Shown: one piece after another, positions 9,375-18,238 of the stretch
How the letters are laid out: each line of letters starts with the position of its first letter
Position numbering within the stretch: position 1 is the first letter of the stretch
Assembly: GCA_051295955.1 (NCBI GenBank)
Contig: JBPDWA010000008.1
Coordinates: 1-64,000, forward strand
Length of the DNA stretch: 64,000 bases
Direction of reading: 5' to 3'
Source: Enterococcus faecalis_A
Lineage (GTDB): Bacteria; Bacillota; Bacilli; Lactobacillales; Enterococcaceae
Program-made: the position numbers and the translations under genes
The notes under the pieces: model-generated
Seen by the model: only the letters and a program-made list of their open reading frames with translations
Database searches by the model: none
What the model was told of the DNA's origin: nothing

Positions 9375-10055
9375 TTAACGTCCCATGAAACTTCCCGAAA
9401 TGTTGAATTTTTTCTTAAAGAAGTAACGCACGACAAAGGCTAACGCGCCGATTATCAAGGTAACGATTGGATCTAAAACAGGATTGATGACTGCTGGTAA
9501 AAAGGCTGCGCCACCAAAAGCCGCCAACCAGAAAAGCATCCCAAAAATCAAAATAGCACTACTTTTAAGCCAGCTTGGGCGCTTGGATTTATCTTGTCGA
9601 TCGTATTGATATACATGTTTGTGTAATAAATAAAAAACATAGCCACCAGCCATTGCCCCTAAAATATAAGACATTAAGCCTAATGGTTGCGCACTATTTT
9701 TAGAAAATAGTGACATCAGCGCCATCATCAACGTTAACAAGCCCAATAGGAATAGTGTATTATCCACCCACATCATCACACCTGTCGGTTCAGGAGCTTC
9801 TTCTGGCTTATTCAAAATAGCTTCTGCTCGTTCTGAAACTGTTCCGAATAATTGACGAGCAGTTTTGCCCGTTTTTTGTCCTTGCACTAATTGCGGTAAA
9901 ATATCATGAAGGGCAATCGTTTGTTCTTCTTCAGAAAGGTTGGCGGCTTGCAGAGATTTTTTTAAGTCAAAGATATATTGTTCATTTCTTTTAGTCAGCT
10001 TTTGTTCTAATTCACGATTTTCAGAAACGAATGTTCGTAATGTTTCTGGTTCCAT
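9375..10055 (-). CDS. DUF1129-family membrane protein
   Basis: A 226-aa protein. The first 90 residues are a soluble, charged helical region containing KKSLQAANLSEEEQ and GKTARQLFG, followed by four hydrophobic spans (about 95-205) with a basic C-terminal tail (RYFFKKKFN). This is the layout of the DUF1129 family of low-GC Gram-positives, whose function is unknown. The start follows AAGGAGG with good spacing. It lies immediately downstream of ychF on the same strand, with about 90 bp between, so co-transcription is possible. Confidence 0.75.
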   Translation of the reverse strand: MEPETLRTFVSENRELEQKLTKRNEQYIFDLKKSLQAANLSEEEQTIALHDILPQLVQGQKTGKTARQLFGTVSERAEAILNKPEEAPEPTGVMMWVDNTLFLLGLLTLMMALMSLFSKNSAQPLGLMSYILGAMAGGYVFYLLHKHVYQYDRQDKSKRPSWLKSSAILIFGMLFWLAAFGGAAFLPAVINPVLDPIVTLIIGALAFVVRYFFKKKFNISGSFMGR

Positions 10056-10148
10056 TTTTTACGTCCTCCTTGCCTTGTTGAGACAGTTTCACATTCAAAA
10101 AGTATTCTACCATATTTCCTAAAAGAAAAAACCTCGGCAGAAAAATTT

Positions 10149-11261
10149 TTATACGTTAAAACGGAAAAGCATTACATCCCCATCTTGAACAACATATTCT
10201 TTTCCTTCTAGGCGCACTCGCCCTGCTTCTTTAGCAGCTTGCATGCTGCCATATTTGTCCAAATCTTCAAAAGAAACCGTTTCTGCTCGAATAAAACCAC
10301 GCTCAAAGTCACTGTGAATAATTCCAGCAGCTTGAGGCGCTTTAATGCCTTTACGGAAAGTCCAAGCCCGAACTTCTTGTTCACCGGCCGTAAAATAAGT
10401 AGCTAAACCCAGTAAATCATAGGCAGCTCGAATGAGTTGATCTAAGCCAGAAACCTCAATACCCATAGCTTCTAGGAAGTCGGCTTTATCTTCTTCATCC
10501 AATTCAGCAATTTCTTCTTCTGCTCTTGCGCAAACCACAATTACTTCTGCATTTTCACTAGCAGCAAAATTACGGACCTGTTGGACATATTCATTATTAT
10601 CAGGATTGGCAACCTCATCTTCCGAAACATTAGCTACGTATAATACCGGCTTGGTTGTTAGTAAAAAGAGAGCTTTCACCAATTTTTCTTCTTCTGGTGT
10701 AAAATCAACCGTACGTGCCGATAAGCCCGCTTCCAAAGCCGGTTTGATTTTATCCAAAACAGCCAGCTCAGCTACTGCATCTTTATCTTTTGCTTTAGCC
10801 ATTTTGGCAACACGTGTGTAGCGTTTATTGATGGAATCTAAATCAGCTAAGATTAATTCTAAATTAATAGTATCAATATCAGCTAACGGATCCACAAAGT
10901 CGGCTTCTCGGTTTTGTTCACGCATAATATTTTCGTCGTCGAAACAACGAACCACATGACAAATTGCGTCTACTTGACGAATGTGACTTAAAAATTGATT
11001 GCCTAAGCCTTCTCCTTTGCTGGCACCTTTTACAATACCGGCAATATCAGTAAACTCAAATGTTGTAGGCACGGTTTTTTTGGGATGAACGAGCTCTGTT
11101 AAACGTTGCAACCGATCATCTGGCACCTCTACCATACCAACGTTAGGGTCTATCGTTGCAAACGGATAGTTCGCCGCTTCTGCTCCTGCTTTGGTAATTG
11201 CGTTAAATAGTGTTGATTTGCCCACATTAGGCAAGCCGACGATTCCAGCTGTTAATGCCAT
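10149..11261 (-). CDS. ychF: Redox-regulated ATPase YchF (OLA1 family)
   Basis: A 370-aa P-loop protein of the Obg-related TRAFAC class that prefers ATP to GTP and binds ribosomes. The N-terminal G1 loop GLPNVGKST is intact, with the switch region TTFEFTDIAG next. The family-typical insertion is a helical coiled coil at about 130-200, and the C-terminal TGS domain includes AGEQEVRAWTFRKG, ending VMLFRFNV. Length is normal. It may be co-transcribed with the upstream DUF951 gene (about 60 bp away). Confidence 0.97.
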   Translation of the reverse strand: MALTAGIVGLPNVGKSTLFNAITKAGAEAANYPFATIDPNVGMVEVPDDRLQRLTELVHPKKTVPTTFEFTDIAGIVKGASKGEGLGNQFLSHIRQVDAICHVVRCFDDENIMREQNREADFVDPLADIDTINLELILADLDSINKRYTRVAKMAKAKDKDAVAELAVLDKIKPALEAGLSARTVDFTPEEEKLVKALFLLTTKPVLYVANVSEDEVANPDNNEYVQQVRNFAASENAEVIVVCARAEEEIAELDEEDKADFLEAMGIEVSGLDQLIRAAYDLLGLATYFTAGEQEVRAWTFRKGIKAPQAAGIIHSDFERGFIRAETVSFEDLDKYGSMQAAKEAGRVRLEGKEYVVQDGDVMLFRFNV

Positions 11262-11318
11262 GTATTCTTCACTCTTTCTCTAGTAGTCTTTTCAGCAAAA
11301 GTGAGGGAACTTCTTCCC

Positions 11319-11531
11319 TCAGACTTCTTTTCTTTCTAAAATTTTTTTTAGTTTTTTCTCAAAATCACGTCGCGGAAGCATCACGATATGCCCACAATTC
11401 ATACATTTGATTTTAATGTCAGCACCCATTCGGATAATTTGCCAACGATTCGCTTGGCAAGCGTGGGGCTTTTTCATTTCTACAATTGCACCCTTGTTGT
11501 AATTTTTTTTCTCTTTACCATCCATACTCAT
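11319..11531 (-). CDS. DUF951 (YyzM-like) small protein
   Basis: A 70-aa protein beginning MSMDGKEKK and containing the family core (KKPHACQANRWQIIRMGADI, then KCMNCGH and LPRRDFEKKLKK). The CMNC pair plus the upstream His/Cys could bind a metal, but this is inference. The start at 11531 is preceded by GGATGGAG. The longer open frame reaching 11645 has no Shine-Dalgarno and runs through intergenic sequence. The small DUF951 gene between ychF and parB is a common arrangement in Lactobacillales. Function unknown. Confidence 0.85.
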   Translation of the reverse strand: MSMDGKEKKNYNKGAIVEMKKPHACQANRWQIIRMGADIKIKCMNCGHIVMLPRRDFEKKLKKILERKEV

Positions 11532-11747
11532 TGTTATCTCCATCCTTTTAATGAAAATAAAACCGCGAGGTCTACTTAGATGACGATTCTGCGGTAAAAA
11601 GACTCTCGTTACCATACCATTTTTTCTCCGCAAAGCAAAGTTCACCGCCCTTTGCTAAAGACGATTCAGGCGGCTTTTTCCAACACCGTTCGCCTTTAGT
11701 ACCGAATATTGGAAGACTTTGCGGAAAACCCTTGATCAATAATTGAT

Positions 11748-12641
11748 TTATTCTTCATCGAAATGAATATCCAACAAATCCAAAATTCGAGCTAGATCTG
11801 AGGCTGATAAGTATTCAATCTCGATTTTTCCTTTGCCTTCTTTTTCTTGAATAGCAACCGTAGTACCAAATTTATCCATCAAGCGATCTTCGCTTTCACG
11901 AATGTAATAGGGCTTTTCTTGAATTGGCTTGCGAGTTTTTTTCGTACCATTTTTTCCTTGGGTTTCATTTAATTCGGCCACTAGCTGCTCCAACTGTCGG
12001 ACCGTTAGATTATCTTTCACGCAACGATTTGCTAAAGGCAAGATTTTTTCTTTATCTTTTAAGCCTAAAAGCGTTCTGGCTTGACCCATGGACATCGTTT
12101 CGTTTTGAACCATTGTTTTTACTTGTTTAGGCAACGCCAGCAGACGTAAATAGTTAGCGATATACGGGCGACTTTTCCCTAAACGCTCGGCCACTTCGAC
12201 TTGCGTTAATTTCAATTTTTTCATCAGCATATCATAAGCTTCTGCTTCTTCCAAGGGATTTAAGTCTTCTCGTTGTAAATTTTCCAAGACAGCAATTTGC
12301 ATCATCGCTTCTTCATCAAATTCTCTGACAATCGCTGGAATCGTTTCTCTAGCTGCTAACTTAGAAGCACGGAAACGACGTTCACCGGCGATAATCTCAT
12401 AGCCTTTAACGGCAGATTTACGCACGATAATCGGTTGAAAAACACCGGATTGTTGAATTGAATTCGCTAGTTCTTGTAATGATGCTTCATCAAATGTTTT
12501 TCTTGGCTGATAAGGATTGGGACGCAATTCATTTAACGGAATTTCAATAACTTGTTCATTTTTGACATCCACTTCTTCCAAGTTAGCAAAATCTTGAAAT
12601 AAAGCATCAATGCCGCGGCCTAAGCCTTTACTTTTACTCAT
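11748..12641 (-). CDS. parB: Chromosome partitioning protein ParB/Spo0J
   Basis: A 297-aa CTP-dependent DNA clamp that loads at parS sites and spreads over the origin region. The N-terminal ParA-interaction segment GLGRGIDALF is present, followed by the CTP-binding motifs (RPNPYQPR and GERRFRA), the helix-turn-helix domain (about 110-200: QVEVAERLGKSRPYIANYLRLL), and the C-terminal dimerisation region. The start overlaps the end of parA by 8 nt, indicating coupling. Candidate parS targets are visible at 18123, 48741 and 49699. I call it Spo0J-type because it pairs with a Soj-type ParA; a Noc paralogue would bind a different site. Confidence 0.95.
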   Translation of the reverse strand: MSKSKGLGRGIDALFQDFANLEEVDVKNEQVIEIPLNELRPNPYQPRKTFDEASLQELANSIQQSGVFQPIIVRKSAVKGYEIIAGERRFRASKLAARETIPAIVREFDEEAMMQIAVLENLQREDLNPLEEAEAYDMLMKKLKLTQVEVAERLGKSRPYIANYLRLLALPKQVKTMVQNETMSMGQARTLLGLKDKEKILPLANRCVKDNLTVRQLEQLVAELNETQGKNGTKKTRKPIQEKPYYIRESEDRLMDKFGTTVAIQEKEGKGKIEIEYLSASDLARILDLLDIHFDEE

Positions 12642-13395
12642 TCTCCAACACTTCCTTTGCTAGTGCTTGATAAACTTCTGCGCCGCGAGAACGAGGATCA
12701 TAATCAATGATTGATAGACCGTGACTCGGCGCTTCTGACAGACGAACATTTCTGGGGATAATCGTATCGTATACTTTTTCACGGAAATATTTTCTCACTT
12801 CATCAACAACTTCTGCTCCTAAATTAGTCCGAGCGTCATACATTGTCAGCAGCACTCCTTCGATTTTTAACTCCGGATTAAAATGTTTTTGGACTAAGCG
12901 AATAGTATTCAGCAGCTGGCTTAATCCTTCCAGCGCATAATATTCACATTGAACTGGAATCAAAATCGAATCGCTGGCAGTAAAGGCGTTAATCGTCAAA
13001 TGTCCTAAAGACGGCGGACAATCAATCAGAATAAAATCGTACTGATCTCTCACTTCATCAATTGCCAATTTTAAACGTGATTCACGAGCCATCATGGAGG
13101 TCAGCTCAATTTCTGCTCCTGCTAATTGAATCGTTGCCGGTACAATGTCTAAATTTTCTCTTTCTGTTTGCTGAATAACGCCGGCAATCGGCTCTTCGTT
13201 GACTAAAACATCATATACATCGTGAGCGACGTCTGGTTTGCGCACGCCGACACCACTTGTAGCATTCCCTTGAGCATCGATATCAATCAACAGTACTTTT
13301 TTGCCGGCAAACGCCAAGCAAGCACCTAGATTTACCGTGGTGGTGGTTTTTCCAACGCCACCTTTTTGGTTTGCTACAGAAATTATTCGTGCCAT
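12634..13395 (-). CDS. parA: Chromosome partitioning ATPase ParA/Soj
   Basis: A 253-aa deviant-Walker ATPase with KGGVGKTTT near residues 11-19, the Walker A' region IDIDAQGN, and Walker B FILIDCPPS. There is no N-terminal DNA-binding domain, as expected for chromosomal Soj. It works with ParB in origin segregation and can modulate DnaA. It forms a tight rsmG-parA-parB operon read leftwards; only 14 nt separate it from the rsmG stop. Confidence 0.96.
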   Translation of the reverse strand: MARIISVANQKGGVGKTTTTVNLGACLAFAGKKVLLIDIDAQGNATSGVGVRKPDVAHDVYDVLVNEEPIAGVIQQTERENLDIVPATIQLAGAEIELTSMMARESRLKLAIDEVRDQYDFILIDCPPSLGHLTINAFTASDSILIPVQCEYYALEGLSQLLNTIRLVQKHFNPELKIEGVLLTMYDARTNLGAEVVDEVRKYFREKVYDTIIPRNVRLSEAPSHGLSIIDYDPRSRGAEVYQALAKEVLENE

Positions 13396-13409
13396 GTGTG
13401 TCCCTCCAT

Positions 13410-14126
13410 TTATTTTATCGGTTGTTTATTTGGCATGCCCGGTTTTCTTGGGTATTTTTTCGGTGTTTCTTTTTTCTTTTGGATCACTACAATGTGTCGT
13501 TCATCTGCTGTGATCGGTAATTCAAAAGCAATTTCTTTACTAAATTTTCCGCCTAACGTAGCAATCGCCGGTTTCGCTTCTGCTATTTCTTCTTCACTTT
13601 TTGCCGCTTTTAGTGCTAAGAAAAAGCCTTCTTTTTTTACGAGCGGCAAACAAAGCTCACTTAAGACATTCAAACGAGCAACAGCTCTGGCAGTTACGTA
13701 ATCAAAAACGCCGCGAAACCTCGGCTGCTGACCAAAAGTTTCCGCCCGATCGTGATAAAGAGCGACATCCTCTAAGCCCAACGCTTTGACTAATTCTGTC
13801 AAAAACGTGATACGTTTATTTAAAGAGTCAACAATAGTTACTTGTAATGATGGAAAAACAATCTTCAACGGGATACTAGGAAATCCGGCACCAGCACCTA
13901 CATCACATAGCGATTTATTTTCGGCAAAATCCTCAAAAAAAGCTAATGAAATCGAATCGTAAAAGTGCTTTAAGTACACTTCTTTTTCTTCTGTGATAGC
14001 AGTTAGATTCATCTTTTCATTCCACTCAACCAACAGTTGAAAATAGTAGTGAAATTGCTCCACTTGCTGTGGACTCAGCTGAATGCCGCTATCCGCTAAT
14101 TGTTGTCTAAATTCGTTCGGCGTCAT
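13410..14126 (-). CDS. rsmG: 16S rRNA (guanine-N7) methyltransferase RsmG/GidB
   Basis: Methylates N7 of G527 (E. coli numbering) in 16S rRNA using S-adenosylmethionine; loss gives low-level streptomycin resistance in other species. It is 238 aa with the SAM motif CDVGAGAGFPSIPLKI and the basic C-terminus KKKETPKKYPRKPGMPNK typical of the family. The ATG at 14126 follows AAGGAAGGAG. The in-frame extension to 14171 lacks a Shine-Dalgarno. First gene of the operon with parA and parB. Confidence 0.96.
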   Translation of the reverse strand: MTPNEFRQQLADSGIQLSPQQVEQFHYYFQLLVEWNEKMNLTAITEEKEVYLKHFYDSISLAFFEDFAENKSLCDVGAGAGFPSIPLKIVFPSLQVTIVDSLNKRITFLTELVKALGLEDVALYHDRAETFGQQPRFRGVFDYVTARAVARLNVLSELCLPLVKKEGFFLALKAAKSEEEIAEAKPAIATLGGKFSKEIAFELPITADERHIVVIQKKKETPKKYPRKPGMPNKQPIK

Positions 14127-14569
14127 ATGAACTCCTTCCTTTTGTGAAACAGAAAAATGTTTCACAATCATCTTTCCTTACTTTAACCCAAAACATTATA
14201 TCTTGCAATGCTTTTCCCCACATTTATTAAAGGATTTTATGTATTTTAAAAGTAGTAAGAAAAGTTAAAAGCATTACTTCCAAACTCTGTTTTTTGATAT
14301 TTTACTAACAAAAATAGTTCGCCAGCTTCGGCTATAAAAAAGTGGCTGGACACCACTAAACATAGTTTTGTCCTAGCCACTACTAAGAAGAAATGGTAAC
14401 CAAACATCAAGTTTTTTGACAATTTTATAAAATCCCCTCACTATAAAAAGCAGCTTGGGCATTTTTTCCTCCAATTACTCGAACCTTAACGACTTTTGGC
14501 TCACTCTCCTTTTTTCTACAGTGCTCTCTTCTGAACATTCCTGTTTATGTTCATATTAAAGTTTACTGC
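14127..14569. other. Intergenic region upstream of rsmG
   Basis: About 440 bp without a gene. It holds the leftward terminator of the ABC operon (14335-14381) and presumably the rsmG promoter. I saw no convincing -35/-10 pair and no repeat. Confidence 0.4.
14335..14381 (-). terminator. Terminator downstream of the ABC exporter operon
   Basis: AGTGGCTGGACA (14341-14352) pairs with TGTCCTAGCCACT (about 14369-14381) with one bulge. On the minus strand it is followed by TTTTTTATA. Confidence 0.7.
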
Positions 14570-15850
14570 TTATTCACTGCGCAAAGCATCGATTGGATCA
14601 AGTCGTGCTGCTCTTCTAGCTGGTAGAGCTCCGGCTAAGAAAGCAATCAACATGATCAACAAGATTATAGACACACTAGGAACAACGGCAAACTGAACCA
14701 AAGTCAACTGTGGCAGACCAGATAAGAACGAATCGGCTGCTAGTGAGTTAATGATACTACCCGTACCCATGGCCGCCAACAAACCTAAAGCAGAACCAAA
14801 GAAACCAATAAGTCCAGCTTCCCAAGCGAAAATTTGGAAGACTTTACCGCGGCTAAGTCCTAATGCTTTTTTCAGTCCGATTTCTCTTGTCCGTTCCTGG
14901 ACAGACATAAAGAGCGTATTGACGATCCCAAAAGTAGCTGCTATCAATGAAATAACGCCGAATAAGATCAAACCGCCTGTAACAGCATTAACAAAGTTTA
15001 AAATCGTTTTAACCTGGTCTTCAAATGTTGAAGCCTGATAACCGGCCTTAACAATTTCATCTTTCACTTTTTCGGCAGCATCTGCATCTTTGACTGTCAC
15101 TAACAGCACCGGAAAGTTTTCAGTCATGGATTTTGGCAAGCCTTTTTGATTAAAAGCAAGAACTTCTTTTGCAAAGCTATCATTGACCCAACCGTCTCCA
15201 GATGACATTAAAGCATTTTTTTCTTGAACACCAACAATCGTTGCAGTAACGGTTTTTTCTTCACCTTCAGCCGATTTAATAACTAAAGAAAGTTTTTTTC
15301 CTACTGCTTCTTGATTATTTTTGTAACCAAGCGCTTTGACATAATTTTCTAGAATCGTTACTTCCGGCTCTTGAGCATCCCAATTTGCTGCTTTACCGGC
15401 TAACATTTTAAGGTTAAAACTTGGCACAACAGCACTGGCGCTAAATTGATATTTCTTACCGTTTTGACCTTCAACATATTCAAAGGTTGGTTCCTGACTG
15501 GTTTCTATCCGTTTAACGCCATTTAATTTTTTAAGTTTTTCGACATCTTTTGGCTGCAATTGTACAAAATTTCCGGCTGCACCTTGCTTATTTTTTTCAG
15601 GATTATAGGCTTTTGGTTGATCATCATCAGTCGCTGTCCCGTCCTCTTGTTTTGCCTGAACCTGGATTAAATCCTTAGCGCCGATGCTGCCTAATTGTGT
15701 AGTAATAAATTCATTGACTCCAATATTTACTCCACTAGTTAAAGAAATAGCAAAAGAGCCAATAAAAACTGCTAGTATAGTTAAAATAGTACGAACTTTA
15801 TTGCGCCATAAACTAGTTAAGGCTGTTGATAAAATATCTAAAAATTTCAT
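14570..15850 (-). CDS. MacB/FtsX-type ABC transporter permease
   Basis: A 426-aa permease with one N-terminal membrane span (about 17-40), a 240-residue extracytoplasmic MacB-PCD domain, and three C-terminal spans (about 285-310, 335-365, 385-415). The cytoplasmic motif VQERTREIGLKKALGLSRG is characteristic of the family. Such permeases pair with LolD-like ATPases and act as mechanotransducers, exporting peptides or sensing antimicrobials. The start overlaps the ATPase stop by 4 nt and follows GAGGAGGTGG. Substrate unknown. Confidence 0.9.
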   Translation of the reverse strand: MKFLDILSTALTSLWRNKVRTILTILAVFIGSFAISLTSGVNIGVNEFITTQLGSIGAKDLIQVQAKQEDGTATDDDQPKAYNPEKNKQGAAGNFVQLQPKDVEKLKKLNGVKRIETSQEPTFEYVEGQNGKKYQFSASAVVPSFNLKMLAGKAANWDAQEPEVTILENYVKALGYKNNQEAVGKKLSLVIKSAEGEEKTVTATIVGVQEKNALMSSGDGWVNDSFAKEVLAFNQKGLPKSMTENFPVLLVTVKDADAAEKVKDEIVKAGYQASTFEDQVKTILNFVNAVTGGLILFGVISLIAATFGIVNTLFMSVQERTREIGLKKALGLSRGKVFQIFAWEAGLIGFFGSALGLLAAMGTGSIINSLAADSFLSGLPQLTLVQFAVVPSVSIILLIMLIAFLAGALPARRAARLDPIDALRSE

Positions 15851-16536
15851 GACACCACCTCCTCTTTTACGATTTTGCCGTCTTTAATATGAATTTGTCT
15901 GTCACATTTGGCAGCTAAATCATTGTCGTGAGTAACAACAATTAAGGTAATGCCTTTTTCTTTATTCAAACCAAACAATAGATCTTCCACCTTTTCACTA
16001 GTTAAGGAATCCAAGTTACCCGTTGGCTCATCGGCAAAAATAATATCAGGATTATTCACTAAAGCTCGTGCTATACAGGCTCGCTGTTTTTGTCCACCGG
16101 AAAGATCTGTTCCTTTATTTTTGGCTTTTTCAGCCAAATCAACTGCTTCCAGCGCTGCTAAAGCTTTTTTATTGCGTTTACCTTTGGATACTCCGGCAAT
16201 TTTTAAAGGCAAAGCAACATTTTCCAATACTGTTTCTTTGGCATTTAAGAAAAATTGCTGAAAAACAAAACCGAATGTTTCATTTCGTAACTGATCTAGT
16301 TTTTTACCTTTTAGCGTTGAGACGTTTTCCCCATTTAAAAAAATCGCTCCAGAAGTTGGTTTATCCATTAAAGACAGGATATGCATAAGTGTTGATTTAC
16401 CACTGCCGCTTTTCCCGACAATAGCTACGCTTTCTCCTTTTCCAATCGATAAATCTAGTCCTTTTAGTGCAAGGAATGCTGCTTCTTTTTTGCCATATTC
16501 CTTTGTTAAGCCTTGTACTTCAATAACTTTACTCAT
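15847..16536 (-). CDS. ABC transporter ATP-binding protein (MacB/LolD type)
   Basis: A 229-aa ATPase. It has Walker A GKSGSGKST (about 41-49), a Q-loop FGFVFQQF, signature LSGGQKQR, Walker B DIIFADEPTGNLD, and the switch His in VVTHD. It energises the permease translated immediately after it. No linked two-component system is adjacent, so a bacitracin-type sensing role is not supported locally. Confidence 0.93.
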   Translation of the reverse strand: MSKVIEVQGLTKEYGKKEAAFLALKGLDLSIGKGESVAIVGKSGSGKSTLMHILSLMDKPTSGAIFLNGENVSTLKGKKLDQLRNETFGFVFQQFFLNAKETVLENVALPLKIAGVSKGKRNKKALAALEAVDLAEKAKNKGTDLSGGQKQRACIARALVNNPDIIFADEPTGNLDSLTSEKVEDLLFGLNKEKGITLIVVTHDNDLAAKCDRQIHIKDGKIVKEEVVS

Positions 16537-16671
16537 CTTTTCCCTCCTTAAACAATCATGATGAATTTTTGAAAAAACATCGACGTTAATGTTGTAAATT
16601 CTTTACCATCTTAACATAAAAAAAATCTAGTTTTATCCGTCTATAGTTGTATTTATAATAACAAGCCAATT

Positions 16672-16702
16672 AAAAACAGCCAATCCCATTTGCAACTGGC
16701 TG
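16672..16702 (-). terminator. Terminator of the MFS transporter gene
   Basis: On the minus strand, CAGCCA (16702-16697) pairs with TGGCTG (16682-16677), followed by TTTTTAA. Short stem. Confidence 0.6.
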
Positions 16703-16714
16703 CTTCTATTCTAC

Positions 16715-17944
16715 TTATAAAATTTCTTTTGTTTTTTTCAATGATGGAATGCTTAACATGATGCATAAACTAATCAGATAAATAATTGCCAAAAATCCTA
16801 CTACTGTCAATAAATTGTATTGATCCATTAAAAAACCAATGAGAATGGAAGAAAAACCACCGACTGCACGACCGACATTCATGATTAAGTTATTAGCAGT
16901 TGCCCGAATTTCTGTTGGATATAAGCTACTGATAATTGCGCCATACCCGCCATACATTCCATTAATAAAATAGCCCACAATCATTGTAAAAAGCAGTAAT
17001 GTCCACTTATCTTTTGACAAAATGATTAAAAATACTGAGAAAGCAGATAAAATCAAGAAGATCGTGTATGCTTTTCTGGCACCTAATTTATCCATAATAT
17101 AGCCAAACGTCATCATCCCTAAGCACATACCAAAGATGGTACTAATCATCCACAAGGAAGAACCAGAAACTGATAAGCCTAATTGCTGCTGCATAATAGA
17201 AGGAAGCCAGTTCATCAAACCAAAGTATCCAGCAATTTGAATTGTAACCATTAAACTTAACCCAATGGTTTGCCAAGCTGTTACCGAATCTTTAAACAAA
17301 GTCCAAATAGTAGTTTGTTTCTTTTCCTTAGCCACTACTTCAATAAAAGAAGAAGATTCATGAAGTCCTCTACGGATATAAACAATGAGGAAAATTGGCA
17401 AGGCGCCGATGACGTAGAGCATTTTCCAGCCTAACAAAGGAATAATCAACGATGCCAAAATGGCCGCCAGCATTGCGCCAATCTGCGCGCCAATCCCGGC
17501 AATTGAAGACATTTTCCCCAGATTCTTTTTCGAAAAAGACTCCGAAATTAATGACATACAAGCGCCGTACTCACCACCGGCTCCAATCCCCCCTAAGAAG
17601 CGAAACAGGTAAACTAAGTAAATATTCGATGCAAAAAACATCAGCGCAGAAGCGATCGAAAAAGTGATGACTGTATAAGAAAAAATCTTCACCCGCCCAT
17701 ATTTATCGGCTAAAATGCCAAAAAAAATCCCGCCGACTAGCATTCCTAAGTTGGTAATCGTAGAAATCAAGCCTGCAGCGGCACTGCTAATAGCAAATGT
17801 ATTAATAATTGAAGATAAAGAAAAAGATAAAAACATGATATCCATATTTTCTAAAGCAATTCCTGAAGAAGTAGCCCATAGTACTTTCCGTTGATACTTC
17901 GTTAAACCTGCTTTCTTATCGAACTTCACTTCTTCTGTTGTCAA
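16715..17944 (-). CDS. MFS transporter (organic acid/aromatic acid:H+ symporter-like)
   Basis: About 409 aa with twelve predicted spans. It has the MFS signature GILADKYGRVKIF after TM2 and the repeat GYIMDKLGARKAY after TM8. The FLGGIGAGGEYGACMSLISE stretch resembles proton symporters for aromatic acids, sialic acid or related organic anions; substrate not assigned. The best start is TTG at 17944, because AAGGAG (17958-17953) is correctly spaced from it; the in-frame GTG at 17953 abuts the Shine-Dalgarno. No catabolic genes are linked. Confidence 0.75.
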   Translation of the reverse strand: MTTEEVKFDKKAGLTKYQRKVLWATSSGIALENMDIMFLSFSLSSIINTFAISSAAAGLISTITNLGMLVGGIFFGILADKYGRVKIFSYTVITFSIASALMFFASNIYLVYLFRFLGGIGAGGEYGACMSLISESFSKKNLGKMSSIAGIGAQIGAMLAAILASLIIPLLGWKMLYVIGALPIFLIVYIRRGLHESSSFIEVVAKEKKQTTIWTLFKDSVTAWQTIGLSLMVTIQIAGYFGLMNWLPSIMQQQLGLSVSGSSLWMISTIFGMCLGMMTFGYIMDKLGARKAYTIFLILSAFSVFLIILSKDKWTLLLFTMIVGYFINGMYGGYGAIISSLYPTEIRATANNLIMNVGRAVGGFSSILIGFLMDQYNLLTVVGFLAIIYLISLCIMLSIPSLKKTKEIL

Positions 17945-18122
17945 ACCTACCACTCCTTAAATTGTTATGTATAAATAACATTTGTTGTTTCCAGCAATAA
18001 CCGATCGAAGTTTATACTTTTTCCAGTATAGCAAACATCATTCTCTCAGAAAAGAAAAATAATAAAAATTTCAAAAAAGTTACTTCCCTTATTGAAACAA
18101 CAAAAACCCAACAATTTGAGGC

Positions 18123-18138
18123 GGTTTCACGTGAAACA
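18123..18138. promoter_or_regulatory. parS site (15/16 match)
   Basis: GTTTCACGTGAAAC flanked by g and a matches the ParB/Spo0J consensus TGTTTCACGTGAAACA at 15 of 16 positions. It lies in the gap between the MFS and 330-aa protein genes, about 20 kb left of dnaA. Confidence 0.85.
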
Positions 18139-18174
18139 TCGCTAAAAATATCGATTCCTTCATTAATAAAACAG

Positions 18175-18215
18175 AAAAGGAACCGACAATGTCTTACCAA
18201 CCGTCCGTTCCTTTT
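18175..18215 (-). terminator. Terminator of the 330-aa protein gene
   Basis: On the minus strand, AAAGGAACGGAC pairs with GTCGGTTCCTTTT (one mismatch), followed by CTGTTTT. It lies 24 bp past the stop of the gene. Confidence 0.6.
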
Positions 18216-18238
18216 TGATTTCCAACACTCTACTTGGA

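Noticed and set aside
14141..14165. Possible parS half-site (TGTTTCAC) before rsmG
   Set aside because: The second half does not continue the palindrome, so it is not a credible ParB site.
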